Origin: Bizionia sp.
Lineage (GTDB): Bacteria > Bacteroidota > Bacteroidia > Flavobacteriales > Flavobacteriaceae
Length of the DNA stretch: 6,696 nt
NCBI GenBank assembly: GCA_018067115.1
Contig: JAGPVI010000325.1
Location: 1 to 6,696, forward strand
Direction of reading: 5' to 3'
This document shows, in pieces, positions 1 to 6,389 of this stretch. The notes under the pieces are model-generated. The model was not told where the DNA came from. It did not search any database and worked only from the letters and a program-made list of their open reading frames with translations. The position numbers and the translations under genes are program-made. The number at the start of each line of letters is the position of its first letter. The stretch's first letter is position 1.

Positions 1-780
1 TACAATACCATAGATTTGTGTGGTACCGGTGGCGATGCTAAAGACACTTTTAATGTTTCTACACTAGCCTCTTTCGTAACGGCTGGCGCTGGTGTTAAAG
101 TAGCAAAACACGGTAACTATGGCGTGTCCTCTGCTTCCGGATCGTCCAATGTTATGGAAGCTATAGGCATAACTTTTACAGATAAAACGGCGGCTTTAAA
201 AAAATCGTTAGATGAAGCGAATATTTGCTTTCTTCATGCCCCTCTATTTCATCCTGCAATGAAAAAAATGGCTCCTGTTAGAAAAAATTTAGGTTTAAAA
301 ACATTTTTTAATATGCTAGGACCTATGGTAAATCCGTCGTTTCCAAAAAACCAATTGGTAGGGGTTTTTAATTTAGAATTACAGCGCATTTACGGCTACC
401 TTTATCAAGACACCAATATAAACTACAGTATTGTTCATGCTTTAGATGGTTATGACGAGATTTCACTAACAGGAAGTACAAAAATAATTTCTAATCATTC
501 TGAAACTATTTTAACACCAAAAGACTTAAATCTCCCCCTCATTGAACCGAAAGATTTATACGGTGGAAAAAGCATAAAATCGTCGGCAAAAACATTTTTA
601 AAAATTATAAATGGAGACGGAAAAGAAGCACAAAACAATGTGGTCTGCGCCAATGCTGGGCTGGCTATCGCAATGATGAAAAATGTAAGTCACACCGAAG
701 GTTTTGAGCTCGCAAAAGAATCGTTATTAGGTTTAAAAGCCAAAGCCAGCTTAAACAAATTAATCGCGTTAAGTAATTAA
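1..780 (+). CDS. trpD: Anthranilate phosphoribosyltransferase, 5'-truncated
   Basis: This enzyme transfers the phosphoribosyl group of PRPP to anthranilate, the second committed step of tryptophan synthesis, in the cytoplasm. The reading frame is open from base 1, so the gene begins before the window; the TTG at 16 lies inside the conserved motif and is not the start. The visible 259 residues begin at the PRPP-binding stretch: DLCGTGGD at residues 5-12, NVST at about 18-21, and KHGN at 36-39 followed by a Ser/Gly-rich SSASGSS run. The anthranilate-contacting region follows (HPAMKKMAPVRK, then an NMLGPMVNP segment), and DGYDE at 149-153 carries the acidic metal-binding pair. Family members are usually about 330-345 residues, so roughly 70-80 N-terminal residues, mainly the helical domain, are missing. 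It lies 25 bp upstream of trpC on the same strand. The family assignment is secure; nothing is odd apart from the window cut. Confidence 0.97.
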   Translation, partial: YNTIDLCGTGGDAKDTFNVSTLASFVTAGAGVKVAKHGNYGVSSASGSSNVMEAIGITFTDKTAALKKSLDEANICFLHAPLFHPAMKKMAPVRKNLGLKTFFNMLGPMVNPSFPKNQLVGVFNLELQRIYGYLYQDTNINYSIVHALDGYDEISLTGSTKIISNHSETILTPKDLNLPLIEPKDLYGGKSIKSSAKTFLKIINGDGKEAQNNVVCANAGLAIAMMKNVSHTEGFELAKESLLGLKAKASLNKLIALSN

Positions 781-805
781 ATTAACCGCTTTAGATATTA
801 ATAAA

Positions 806-1588
806 ATGAATATATTATTACGTATTGTAGCCGACAAAAGACAAGAGGTCGATTTACGAAAGTCTCTAATTCCTGTATCGCAATTAGAATGTTCGGCACT
901 GTTTAATCGCAACACTTTTTCGTTAGCTACCAGCCTTAAAAACAGCACTTCGGGGATTATCGCCGAGCACAAACGTAGGTCGCCTTCCAAAAACGTGATT
1001 AACCAAAACTTTAGTGTTTGCGAAGTGGTTAAAGGATACGAAAATGCGGGAGCCAGTGGGCTATCTATACTTACAGACGCCAAGTATTTTGGTGGCTCTT
1101 TAGACGATTTAACGATAGCTCGTGCCTGTTGTAATCTACCCATTTTACGTAAAGAATTTATTATTGACACGTATCAAATTGCCGAAGCTAAAGCGTATGG
1201 TGCCGATGCTATTTTATTAATTGCAGCTATTTTAACACCACAAGAGATACAACAATTCTCTACTTTTGCAAAGCAGTTAGGTTTAGACGTGTTACTAGAA
1301 GTTCATAACGCCGAAGAACTAGACAAATCATTATTACCAAGCATCGATATAATAGGAGTAAATAATAGAGATTTAAAAACGTTTAATGTGAGCTTAGAAA
1401 TCAGTAAAAAACTAAGCGCTCTAATTCCTGATGACTTCGTAAAGATTTCCGAAAGTGGTATCAGCTCGATCGATGCCGTTAAAAGCCTCCAACCTTTTGG
1501 GTATAAAGGATTTTTAATAGGAGAGCATTTTATGAAAACCGAAAATGCTGGCGCAAGTGCTAAAGCATTTATCAATCAATTAAAATAA
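806..1588 (+). CDS. trpC: Indole-3-glycerol phosphate synthase
   Basis: The enzyme closes the indole ring, converting carboxyphenylamino-deoxyribulose phosphate to indole-3-glycerol phosphate with loss of CO2 and water. The 260-residue protein is full length for a single-domain (beta/alpha)8 enzyme, so trpC is not fused to trpF as it is in enterobacteria. Residues matching the known catalytic set are visible: Glu54 and Lys56 in AEHKRRSPSK, Lys116 in LRKEF, Glu165 in LLEVH, Asn186/187 in GVNNRDL, and Glu216-Ser217 in SESGI. The C-terminal phosphate-binding turn is at LIGEHFM (237-243). His55, between the catalytic Glu and Lys, is a position more often hydrophobic or aromatic; this is a mild variation that leaves the catalytic residues intact. 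ATG at 806 gives an N-terminus (MNILLRIVADKR) typical of the family. The gene sits 25 bp after trpD and 22 bp before trpF. Confidence 0.98.
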   Translation: MNILLRIVADKRQEVDLRKSLIPVSQLECSALFNRNTFSLATSLKNSTSGIIAEHKRRSPSKNVINQNFSVCEVVKGYENAGASGLSILTDAKYFGGSLDDLTIARACCNLPILRKEFIIDTYQIAEAKAYGADAILLIAAILTPQEIQQFSTFAKQLGLDVLLEVHNAEELDKSLLPSIDIIGVNNRDLKTFNVSLEISKKLSALIPDDFVKISESGISSIDAVKSLQPFGYKGFLIGEHFMKTENAGASAKAFINQLK

Positions 1589-1610
1589 TAACAACAATAA
1601 ATATATACAG

Positions 1611-2249
1611 ATGAAATTAAAAGTATGCGGAATGAAATCTGAAAGTAACATTTTAGATGTGGCAAGCGATGTAAAACCTGATTATATGGGATTTATTTTC
1701 TATGAAAAATCGCCGAGATATTTTAATTCTGAATGTCCAGAAATTTCTGAAGACATCAAAAAAATTGGTGTTTTTGTTAATGCTAAATTAGACTTCATAG
1801 TCGATAAAATAGAAAAACACAAATTACAAGGCGTACAATTACACGGTACGGAATCGCCAGAATTCTGTGCAGAAGTACGTGCCTTTGGTGTTATCGTTAT
1901 AAAAGTATTTTCTATAAAAAATCAATTCGACTTTAAGGTTTTAGAGCCTTACGAAGACGTTTGCGATTACTATATGTTCGATACAAAAGGTAAAGAACCT
2001 GGTGGAAACGGTTATACCTTTAATTGGAATGTCTTAAAAAAATACACCTCTAGTAAATCGTACTTTTTAAGTGGCGGTATTGGTATGGAAGAATTAGAAG
2101 ACTTTTTACTATTCTTAAAACGTCCGGAATCAGATTTGTGTTGCACGGTAGATTTAAACAGCAAATTCGAATCGACTTCAGGCTTTAAAGACATTAAAAA
2201 ACTTAACGATTTTAAGTACCAACTTATAAAACACGGTTATGTCCTATAA
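1611..2249 (+). CDS. trpF: Phosphoribosylanthranilate isomerase
   Basis: This isomerase performs the Amadori rearrangement of phosphoribosylanthranilate, the step between TrpD and TrpC. The 212-residue single-domain (beta/alpha)8 protein starts at ATG 1611 with the typical KVCGMK motif, whose Cys6 corresponds to the catalytic base. The catalytic acid is Asp124 in MFDTKGKEPGGNG (122-134). GVQLHG at 74-79 is the conserved strand of the family. The C-terminal phosphate-binding part is seen in LSGGIG (153-158) and in VDLNSKFES (180-188). The last 11 bases overlap the start of trpB, so the two genes are probably translationally coupled. Length and motifs are normal for a Bacteroidota stand-alone TrpF. 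Confidence 0.97.
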   Translation: MKLKVCGMKSESNILDVASDVKPDYMGFIFYEKSPRYFNSECPEISEDIKKIGVFVNAKLDFIVDKIEKHKLQGVQLHGTESPEFCAEVRAFGVIVIKVFSIKNQFDFKVLEPYEDVCDYYMFDTKGKEPGGNGYTFNWNVLKKYTSSKSYFLSGGIGMEELEDFLLFLKRPESDLCCTVDLNSKFESTSGFKDIKKLNDFKYQLIKHGYVL

Positions 2250-3420
2250 TGTAGATAGCAAAGGGTATTATGGAGATTTTGGTGGAGCATACATTCCAGA
2301 AATGCTTTATCCAAACGTAGAAGAATTGCGCCAAAATTACTTAAAAGTAATGGCCGAACCTGCGTTTATAGAATCGTTTAACGCTCTTTTAAAAGATTAT
2401 GTTGGTCGTCCGTCACCATTATATTTTGCCAAACGTCTTTCAGAAAAATACAATACTAAAATCTACTTAAAACGAGAAGATTTAAACCATACGGGCGCAC
2501 ATAAAATTAATAATACTATTGGTCAAATTTTAATGGCGCAGCGACTAGGCAAAAAACGTATTATAGCCGAGACTGGTGCGGGACAGCACGGTGTCGCTAC
2601 GGCAACCGTTTGCGCATTAATGGGTTTAGAATGCATTGTTTATATGGGCGCGGTCGATATTGAACGCCAAGCACCAAACGTTGCACGAATGAAAATGCTG
2701 GGTGCAACCGTTATTCCTGCAAACTCAGGGAGCAAAACCTTAAAAGACGCAACAAACGAAGCTATTCGCGATTGGATTAACAACCCGGTAAACACACACT
2801 ATATTATTGGTAGTGTGGTGGGGCCGCATCCCTATCCAGATATGGTGGCACGTTTTCAAGCCGTAGTTTCAGAGGAGATCCAATGGCAATTACAAGAAAA
2901 AGAAGGCCGTAAAGACCCCGATTATGTAATCGCTTGTGTTGGTGGCGGAAGTAATGCTGCGGGTGCCTTTTATCACTATCTCGACACGCCAAGTGTTAAA
3001 TTAATTGCTGTCGAAGCTGCTGGTTTAGGTGTCGATTCTGGCGAAAGTGCAGCGACCTCATTCTTAGGAAAAGAAGGTATAATCCACGGTAGCAAAACCT
3101 TGTTAATGCAAACACCAGATGGGCAAATCACAGAACCCTACTCTATTTCTGCGGGGCTAGATTACCCTGGCGTTGGCCCAATGCACGCTAATTTATTTAA
3201 AACCAAACGCGCAGAATTTATTGCCATTACAGACGACCAGGCAATGGATTCCGGATTAGAATTATGCCAGCTCGAAGGGATTATTCCAGCCATCGAGAGT
3301 TCGCATGCACTCGCCGTATTTAAGCAAAAAACGTTTAAACCAGACGATGTTGTCGTGGTGAGTTTATCGGGTCGCGGTGATAAGGATTTAGACACGTATA
3401 TAAAACATTTTAAATTGTAA
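2239..3420 (+). CDS. trpB: Tryptophan synthase beta chain
   Basis: TrpB condenses indole, channelled from TrpA, with L-serine using pyridoxal phosphate, giving L-tryptophan. The 393-residue product is full length (the E. coli protein is 397). The PLP-binding lysine is Lys89 in HTGAHKINN, the catalytic Glu111 is in ETGAGQHG (111-118), and the PLP-phosphate loop is GGGSNA (235-240). Ser377 in SLSGRGDKD (375-383) is the residue expected to contact the PLP pyridine nitrogen. SISAGLDYPGVGPMHANL (302-319) covers the segment that closes the active site. This is the canonical TrpB1 type that pairs with TrpA. ATG at 2239 lies inside the end of trpF and gives a normal N-terminus (MSYNVDSKGYYGDFGGAYIPE). 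Unusually, its partner trpA does not follow directly: 227 bp of noncoding DNA intervenes. Confidence 0.99.
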   Translation: MSYNVDSKGYYGDFGGAYIPEMLYPNVEELRQNYLKVMAEPAFIESFNALLKDYVGRPSPLYFAKRLSEKYNTKIYLKREDLNHTGAHKINNTIGQILMAQRLGKKRIIAETGAGQHGVATATVCALMGLECIVYMGAVDIERQAPNVARMKMLGATVIPANSGSKTLKDATNEAIRDWINNPVNTHYIIGSVVGPHPYPDMVARFQAVVSEEIQWQLQEKEGRKDPDYVIACVGGGSNAAGAFYHYLDTPSVKLIAVEAAGLGVDSGESAATSFLGKEGIIHGSKTLLMQTPDGQITEPYSISAGLDYPGVGPMHANLFKTKRAEFIAITDDQAMDSGLELCQLEGIIPAIESSHALAVFKQKTFKPDDVVVVSLSGRGDKDLDTYIKHFKL

Positions 3421-3435
3421 TAGCTTAAATGCTAT
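3420..3435 (+). other. Small dyad at the end of trpB
   Basis: ATAGC (3420-3424) and GCTAT (3431-3435) form a 5-bp stem around a 6-base TTAAAT loop, beginning in the last base of the trpB stop codon. No T-tract follows, so it is not a recognisable terminator. It may be chance or a minor stabiliser of the trpB mRNA end. Confidence 0.25.
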
Positions 3436-3441
3436 ATTAAT

Positions 3442-3584
3442 GGCGTTACCCAAGGGTCAGGCTTTCCGCTATATCTTTTTTTGTTGTTTACTTGTAACCC
3501 TGTATTACATTAAAAACGTCATTTTTTGACTATAAATAAGGCTAATCACATTAAAAAAAAGGATACCGCATCAATCCTTAACGC
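3442..3584. repeat. Palindromic intergenic repeat-like element between trpB and trpA
   Basis: The 143-bp stretch has nested inverted repeats. GCGTTA (3443-3448) is the exact reverse complement of TAACGC (3579-3584). Inside these, ATCTTTTTTT (3473-3482) faces AAAAAAAAGGAT (3553-3564), and the flanking CCGCTAT and ATACCGC segments match partly. Smaller hairpins are ACC/GGT around CAAG (3448-3457), TGTAA/TTACA (3493-3509) and GTCA/TGAC (3518-3530). From memory, flavobacterial genomes carry many intergenic copies of an element with this layout: GGCGTTACCC, then GGGTC.GGCTTTCCGCT.TATC and a T-run, ending in an A-run, GGAT.CCGC and ATCC.TAACGC. I could not verify that here. It would be a REP/MITE-like sequence rather than a coding region. 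It could fold into a large transcript hairpin and alter trpB:trpA expression balance, which is inference. No promoter matching TAnnTTTG is visible around it. Confidence 0.6.
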
Positions 3585-3647
3585 AAATAGAACACATAAT
3601 ATATTTCATCGAATAATTAAAAATTCCATAGTATTTGGACTTTACAA

Positions 3648-4412
3648 ATGAACAGAATTCAAGAAAAACTAAAGACAGATAAAAAATTATTATCCATTTA
3701 TTTCTCGGCAGGCTATCCTTCGGTTAACGATACCGTAGAAATCATTCAAGAGTTAGAAAAAAATGGAGTAGATATGATCGAGATCGGGTTGCCTTTTAGC
3801 GATCCGTTAGCCGACGGGCCAACCATTCAAGACAGTTCTACGCAAGCATTAAAAAACGGGATGACCTCAGAGCTCTTGTTTCAGCAATTAAAATCTATTC
3901 GCGACACTATCTCTATTCCTTTAATAATAATGGGGTATTTCAATCCTATTCTTCAATATGGTGTCGAAGCCTTCTGTAAAGCGTGCCAGGACGTTGGTAT
4001 CGATGGTTTAATTATTCCAGATTTACCGGTAGATGTGTACGATGAAAACTATAAGCATATCTTTAAAAAATACGGCTTAATAAATGTCTTTTTGATAACA
4101 CCTCAAACTTCAGTAGAACGCATTCGTTATATCGATTCTATTTCCGAAGGGTTTATTTATATGGTTAGTAGCGCAAGTACAACAGGTGGCAACTCTGGTT
4201 TTCAAACAGAACAAACAGATTATTTTAAGCGTGTTGCCAATATGAAACTTAAAGCGCCACAAATTGTAGGTTTTGGCATCTCTGATAACGACAGTTTTAA
4301 ACAAGCCACAAAAGATACAAAAGGAGCTATTATTGGCTCCGCATTTATTAAACACCTCTCTGTTAATGGTATTAAAAATATAGATACTTTTGTAAATACA
4401 ATTTTGCATTAA
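3648..4412 (+). CDS. trpA: Tryptophan synthase alpha chain
   Basis: TrpA cleaves indole-3-glycerol phosphate to indole and glyceraldehyde 3-phosphate, passing indole through a tunnel to TrpB. The 254-residue (beta/alpha)8 protein is slightly short of the usual 260-270. Both catalytic acids are present: Glu45 in MIEIGLPF and Asp56 in SDPLADGPTIQ. The mobile loop region reads MVSSASTTGGNSG (172-184), in which Thr179 lines up with the loop Thr of the enterobacterial RAGVTG segment; as I recall, the SS.STTG form is usual in Bacteroidota. The phosphate-binding end is GFGISD (208-213) and IIGSAFIKHL (228-237). ATG at 3648 gives the standard N-terminus (MNRIQEKLKTDKKLLSIYFSAGYP). It follows the repeat-like element and is only 10 bp upstream of the next gene. 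Confidence 0.98.
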   Translation: MNRIQEKLKTDKKLLSIYFSAGYPSVNDTVEIIQELEKNGVDMIEIGLPFSDPLADGPTIQDSSTQALKNGMTSELLFQQLKSIRDTISIPLIIMGYFNPILQYGVEAFCKACQDVGIDGLIIPDLPVDVYDENYKHIFKKYGLINVFLITPQTSVERIRYIDSISEGFIYMVSSASTTGGNSGFQTEQTDYFKRVANMKLKAPQIVGFGISDNDSFKQATKDTKGAIIGSAFIKHLSVNGIKNIDTFVNTILH

Positions 4413-4422
4413 TCGCACTAAA

Positions 4423-5946
4423 ATGGAAGACATAGAGAATATAGAATTAGAGTATTTAAAAATAGAAGATTACCAAGAGCTTAAAGAAGCGATGATAGAA
4501 TCTTACTCCACAATGCCAGACGCATTTTGGAAAGAACATCACATTCAAAAATTAATAACGATTTATCCGGAGGGGCAAGTGGTTATAAAAATCAACAATC
4601 AAATAGCGGGTTGCGCCCTATCCATTATTGTCGATTATAATAAAATAGACAATCACCACACGTATAGAGATATTACTGGAAACGATACGTTTAATACGCA
4701 CAAGCCCGATGGCGATGTTATTTATGGTATCGATGTATTTATTAGACCCAAATTTAGAGGTTTACGTTTAGGGCGTCGTTTATACGATTACAGAAAAGAA
4801 CTTTGCGAGCGTTCTAACCTTCGTGGTTTAGCCTTTGGTGGCCGTATTCCTAATTACCATAAGTATTCAGACACCTTAACACCAAAGCAATATTTAGAAA
4901 AGGTAAAAAGTAAAGAAATTAACGACCCTGTTTTAAATTTTCAGATCTCGAACGATTTTCACCCTACAAGAGTTTTAAAAAATTATTTAAAAGGAGATAA
5001 ATCTTCTGGCGACTATGCTATTTTATTAGAATGGGATAATATCTATTACGAGAAAGAGAATAAAAAAGCGAGTACCGTTAAAACGGTAGTCCGTTTAGGT
5101 TTAATACAATGGCAGATGCGTTTGTATAAAGATTTAGACGAACTAATGCAGCAAGCAGAGTTCTTTGTAGATGCCGTTTCAGGTTACCGTAGTGACTTTG
5201 CAGTGTTTCCAGAATTTTTTAACGCGCCTTTAATGGCAGATCATAACAACCTGTCTACACCAGATGCCGTTAGAGAATTAGCAAAACACACCCAAGAAAT
5301 CGTTTCGCGATTTGCACAATTAGCGATTTCTTATAATATAAATATTATTACAGGTAGTATGCCAGAAATGGTAGACGATAAATTATACAACGTAGGTTAC
5401 TTATGCCGTCGTGATGGTAGTTTAGAACGTTACGAAAAACTACACGTTACCCCAGATGAAGCTAAAGTATGGGGAATGGTTGGGGGACACAAACTTCAAA
5501 CATTCGATACAGACTGCGGAAAAATAGGTGTTTTAATATGTTACGATTCTGAATTCCCAGAACTTAGCCGCTTGTTGGCAGATGAGGGTATGGATATTCT
5601 ATTTGTTCCTTTTTTAACCGATACTCAAAACGGATATTCTAGAGTAAGACATTGCGCGCAAGCCAGAGCTATAGAAAACGAATGTTATGTAGCCATTGCA
5701 GGTAGTGTTGGTAATTTGCCGAAGGTAGAAAATATGGACATTCAGTTTGCCCAGTCGGCCGTGTTAACGCCTTGTGATTTTGCATTTCCGTTAAACGGAA
5801 TAAAAGCAGAAGCAACCACAAACACCGAAATGATTTTAATTGCTGATGTTGATATCGATTTATTACGAAATTTAAATAAGCACGGTAGTGTAAAAAACCT
5901 TAAAGACCGCAGAAAAGATTTGTTTTCACTAACAAAAAAAGGATAA
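4423..5946 (+). CDS. GNAT-like acetyltransferase / nitrilase-superfamily hydrolase fusion
   Basis: This 507-residue, probably cytoplasmic protein has two domains and no signal peptide or membrane segment. Residues about 8-210 form a GNAT-like domain; the acetyl-CoA-binding motif A region is VFIRPKFRGLRLGRRLY (105-121). Its RGLRLG has Arg115 where many GNATs have Gly in RGxGxG. Residues about 222-500 form a carbon-nitrogen hydrolase domain with the Glu-Lys-Cys triad visible: Glu264 in FPEFF, Lys339 in YEKLHVT and Cys373 in LICYDSEFPE. Glu346 may be the second structural Glu. The architecture and length match a known family of uncharacterised bifunctional proteins that includes Bacillus subtilis YhcX (recalled, not searched). 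The hydrolase half should cleave an amide or related C-N bond, but the substrate is unknown. The gene starts 10 bp after trpA, implying co-transcription with the trp genes. A tryptophan-linked role is only inference from position. Confidence 0.93.
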   Translation: MEDIENIELEYLKIEDYQELKEAMIESYSTMPDAFWKEHHIQKLITIYPEGQVVIKINNQIAGCALSIIVDYNKIDNHHTYRDITGNDTFNTHKPDGDVIYGIDVFIRPKFRGLRLGRRLYDYRKELCERSNLRGLAFGGRIPNYHKYSDTLTPKQYLEKVKSKEINDPVLNFQISNDFHPTRVLKNYLKGDKSSGDYAILLEWDNIYYEKENKKASTVKTVVRLGLIQWQMRLYKDLDELMQQAEFFVDAVSGYRSDFAVFPEFFNAPLMADHNNLSTPDAVRELAKHTQEIVSRFAQLAISYNINIITGSMPEMVDDKLYNVGYLCRRDGSLERYEKLHVTPDEAKVWGMVGGHKLQTFDTDCGKIGVLICYDSEFPELSRLLADEGMDILFVPFLTDTQNGYSRVRHCAQARAIENECYVAIAGSVGNLPKVENMDIQFAQSAVLTPCDFAFPLNGIKAEATTNTEMILIADVDIDLLRNLNKHGSVKNLKDRRKDLFSLTKKG

Positions 5947-6006
5947 TTAACAAACCTTAACGATTTGCATTTCAGTTTTAAGAAGGCTTTAATACAATTT
6001 TCATAG

Positions 6007-6015
6007 TATAATTTG
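6007..6015 (+). promoter_or_regulatory. Weak promoter-like box before the small ORF
   Basis: TATAATTTG combines TATAAT (6007-6012) with TTTG (6012-6015). It is one base off the spacing of the Bacteroidota -7 consensus TAnnTTTG, and no clear TTG is seen about 19-20 bases upstream. It lies 36 bp before the ATG at 6051, a sensible distance. The small ORF may have its own promoter here or may simply be the last gene of the upstream transcript. Confidence 0.27.
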
Positions 6016-6050
6016 TAGTTTAGAAAGACAACGATTAAAACTTACAAATT

Positions 6051-6194
6051 ATGGGAATTATTGAAGATAAAAGAAAATTTAAAACAACGAAAACGCAATC
6101 CAACCCGACAAACCCAACAGGTAAAACAGATGTTGAAACTAACAAGTTCGACATTGATGAGTCGACTATAAAAGAGCAACAGAAGAAGAAATAA
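6051..6194 (+). CDS. Small hydrophilic protein, 47 aa, unrecognised
   Basis: ATG at 6051 opens a 47-codon frame ending in TAA at 6192-6194; I do not recognise the product. It begins MGIIEDKRKFKTTKT, continues with an Asn/Thr/Pro stretch (SNPTNPTGK, 17-25), an acidic patch (FDIDES, 33-38), and ends in EQQKKK. There are about 10 Lys and 8 Asp/Glu, little hydrophobic content, no signal or membrane segment and no Cys, so it is probably disordered or a small binding partner. Support for a real gene comes from an A-rich leader like those of neighbouring genes, the same strand and a strong terminator 21 bp downstream. It starts 104 bp after the GNAT-nitrilase gene. The opposite strand holds an overlapping frame, which I regard as a shadow. 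No function can be assigned. Confidence 0.55.
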   Translation: MGIIEDKRKFKTTKTQSNPTNPTGKTDVETNKFDIDESTIKEQQKKK

Positions 6195-6215
6195 TTTGAG
6201 AAATCAATATATTCT

Positions 6216-6249
6216 AAGACCATGCAAATAATTTTGCACGGTCTTTTTT
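6216..6249 (+). terminator. Rho-independent terminator
   Basis: AAGACC.TGCAAA (6216-6228) pairs with TTTGCA.GGTCTT (6233-6245) around a TAAT loop. The only mismatch is A6222 against C6239. The T-run at 6244-6249 follows, overlapping the base of the stem. This is the clearest intrinsic terminator in the window and probably ends the transcript carrying the small ORF and possibly the whole trp operon. The A-run facing the T-run is short, so bidirectional use is less likely. Confidence 0.9.
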
Positions 6250-6258
6250 ATTTAACAG

Positions 6259-6309
6259 CTTAGGTATTTAACATCTGTAACATAGAGCCTAAATCGTTAA
6301 ATACTCAAG
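6259..6309. repeat. Imperfect inverted repeat with perfect 9-bp core
   Basis: GTATTTAAC (6264-6272) is the exact reverse complement of GTTAAATAC (6296-6304). The arms extend outward through CTT (6259-6261) and AAG (6307-6309) after two mismatches. A competing pairing, TTAGG (6260-6264) with CCTAA (6288-6292), shares one base with it. A 9-bp match within 50 bp can occur by chance in AT-rich DNA, so function is uncertain. Confidence 0.45.
6272..6284 (+). repeat. Direct repeat, upstream copy
   Basis: CATCTGTAACATA recurs at 6375-6389 as CATCTAGGTAACATA, differing only by a two-base insertion. The copies are 103 bp apart. This one lies partly in the left arm and loop of the inverted repeat. Confidence 0.4.
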
Positions 6310-6374
6310 TTTTCAAAGCTTTTAAGGAAAAATAACCGAAAGTATCCCTAGTTTTTTAACAAAAATTTAAAAAG

Positions 6375-6389
6375 CATCTAGGTAACATA
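6375..6389 (+). repeat. Direct repeat, promoter-proximal copy
   Basis: CATCTAGGTAACATA is the second copy of the 13-base sequence at 6272-6284. It ends 16 bp before the TACTTTTG box and covers where the -33 element would lie, so it is positioned like an activator or alternative sigma contact site. That role is inference. Confidence 0.4.

Noticed and set aside
16..18. TTG as the start codon of trpD
   Set aside because: The frame is open upstream to base 1 and the preceding residues (YNTID) belong to the conserved motif, so this is an internal Leu codon.
769..1170. 133-codon minus-strand frame opposite trpC
   Set aside because: It is entirely antisense to the start of trpC, whose conserved catalytic motifs explain the sequence.
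3440..3529. 29-codon ORF in the trpB-trpA gap encoding a hydrophobic, membrane-like peptide (starts MALPKGQAFRY)
   Set aside because: Its start and first half lie in the repeat-like element and the hydrophobic run comes from the T-rich tract. It looks like a by-product of the repeat, not a leader peptide; it has no Trp codons.
3448..3540. Tryptophan attenuator or T-box-like leader
   Set aside because: It lies between trpB and trpA rather than before the operon, contains no run of Trp codons, and shows no T-box consensus or terminator with a following U-tract.
3629..3637. TAGTATTTG just upstream of trpA as a promoter
   Set aside because: It has three bases instead of two between TA and TTTG, no -33 element, and lies only 10 bp from the ATG, leaving almost no leader.
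5955..5990. CTTAA/TTAAG pairing after the hydrolase gene as a terminator
   Set aside because: The stem is short, AT-only and not followed by a T-run.
6035..6223. 62-codon minus-strand frame opposite the small ORF
   Set aside because: It runs antisense across the small ORF and into the terminator stem. Its hydrophobic Phe/Val/Ser content is what the complement of a Lys/Asn/Thr-rich frame gives, and no promoter is seen.
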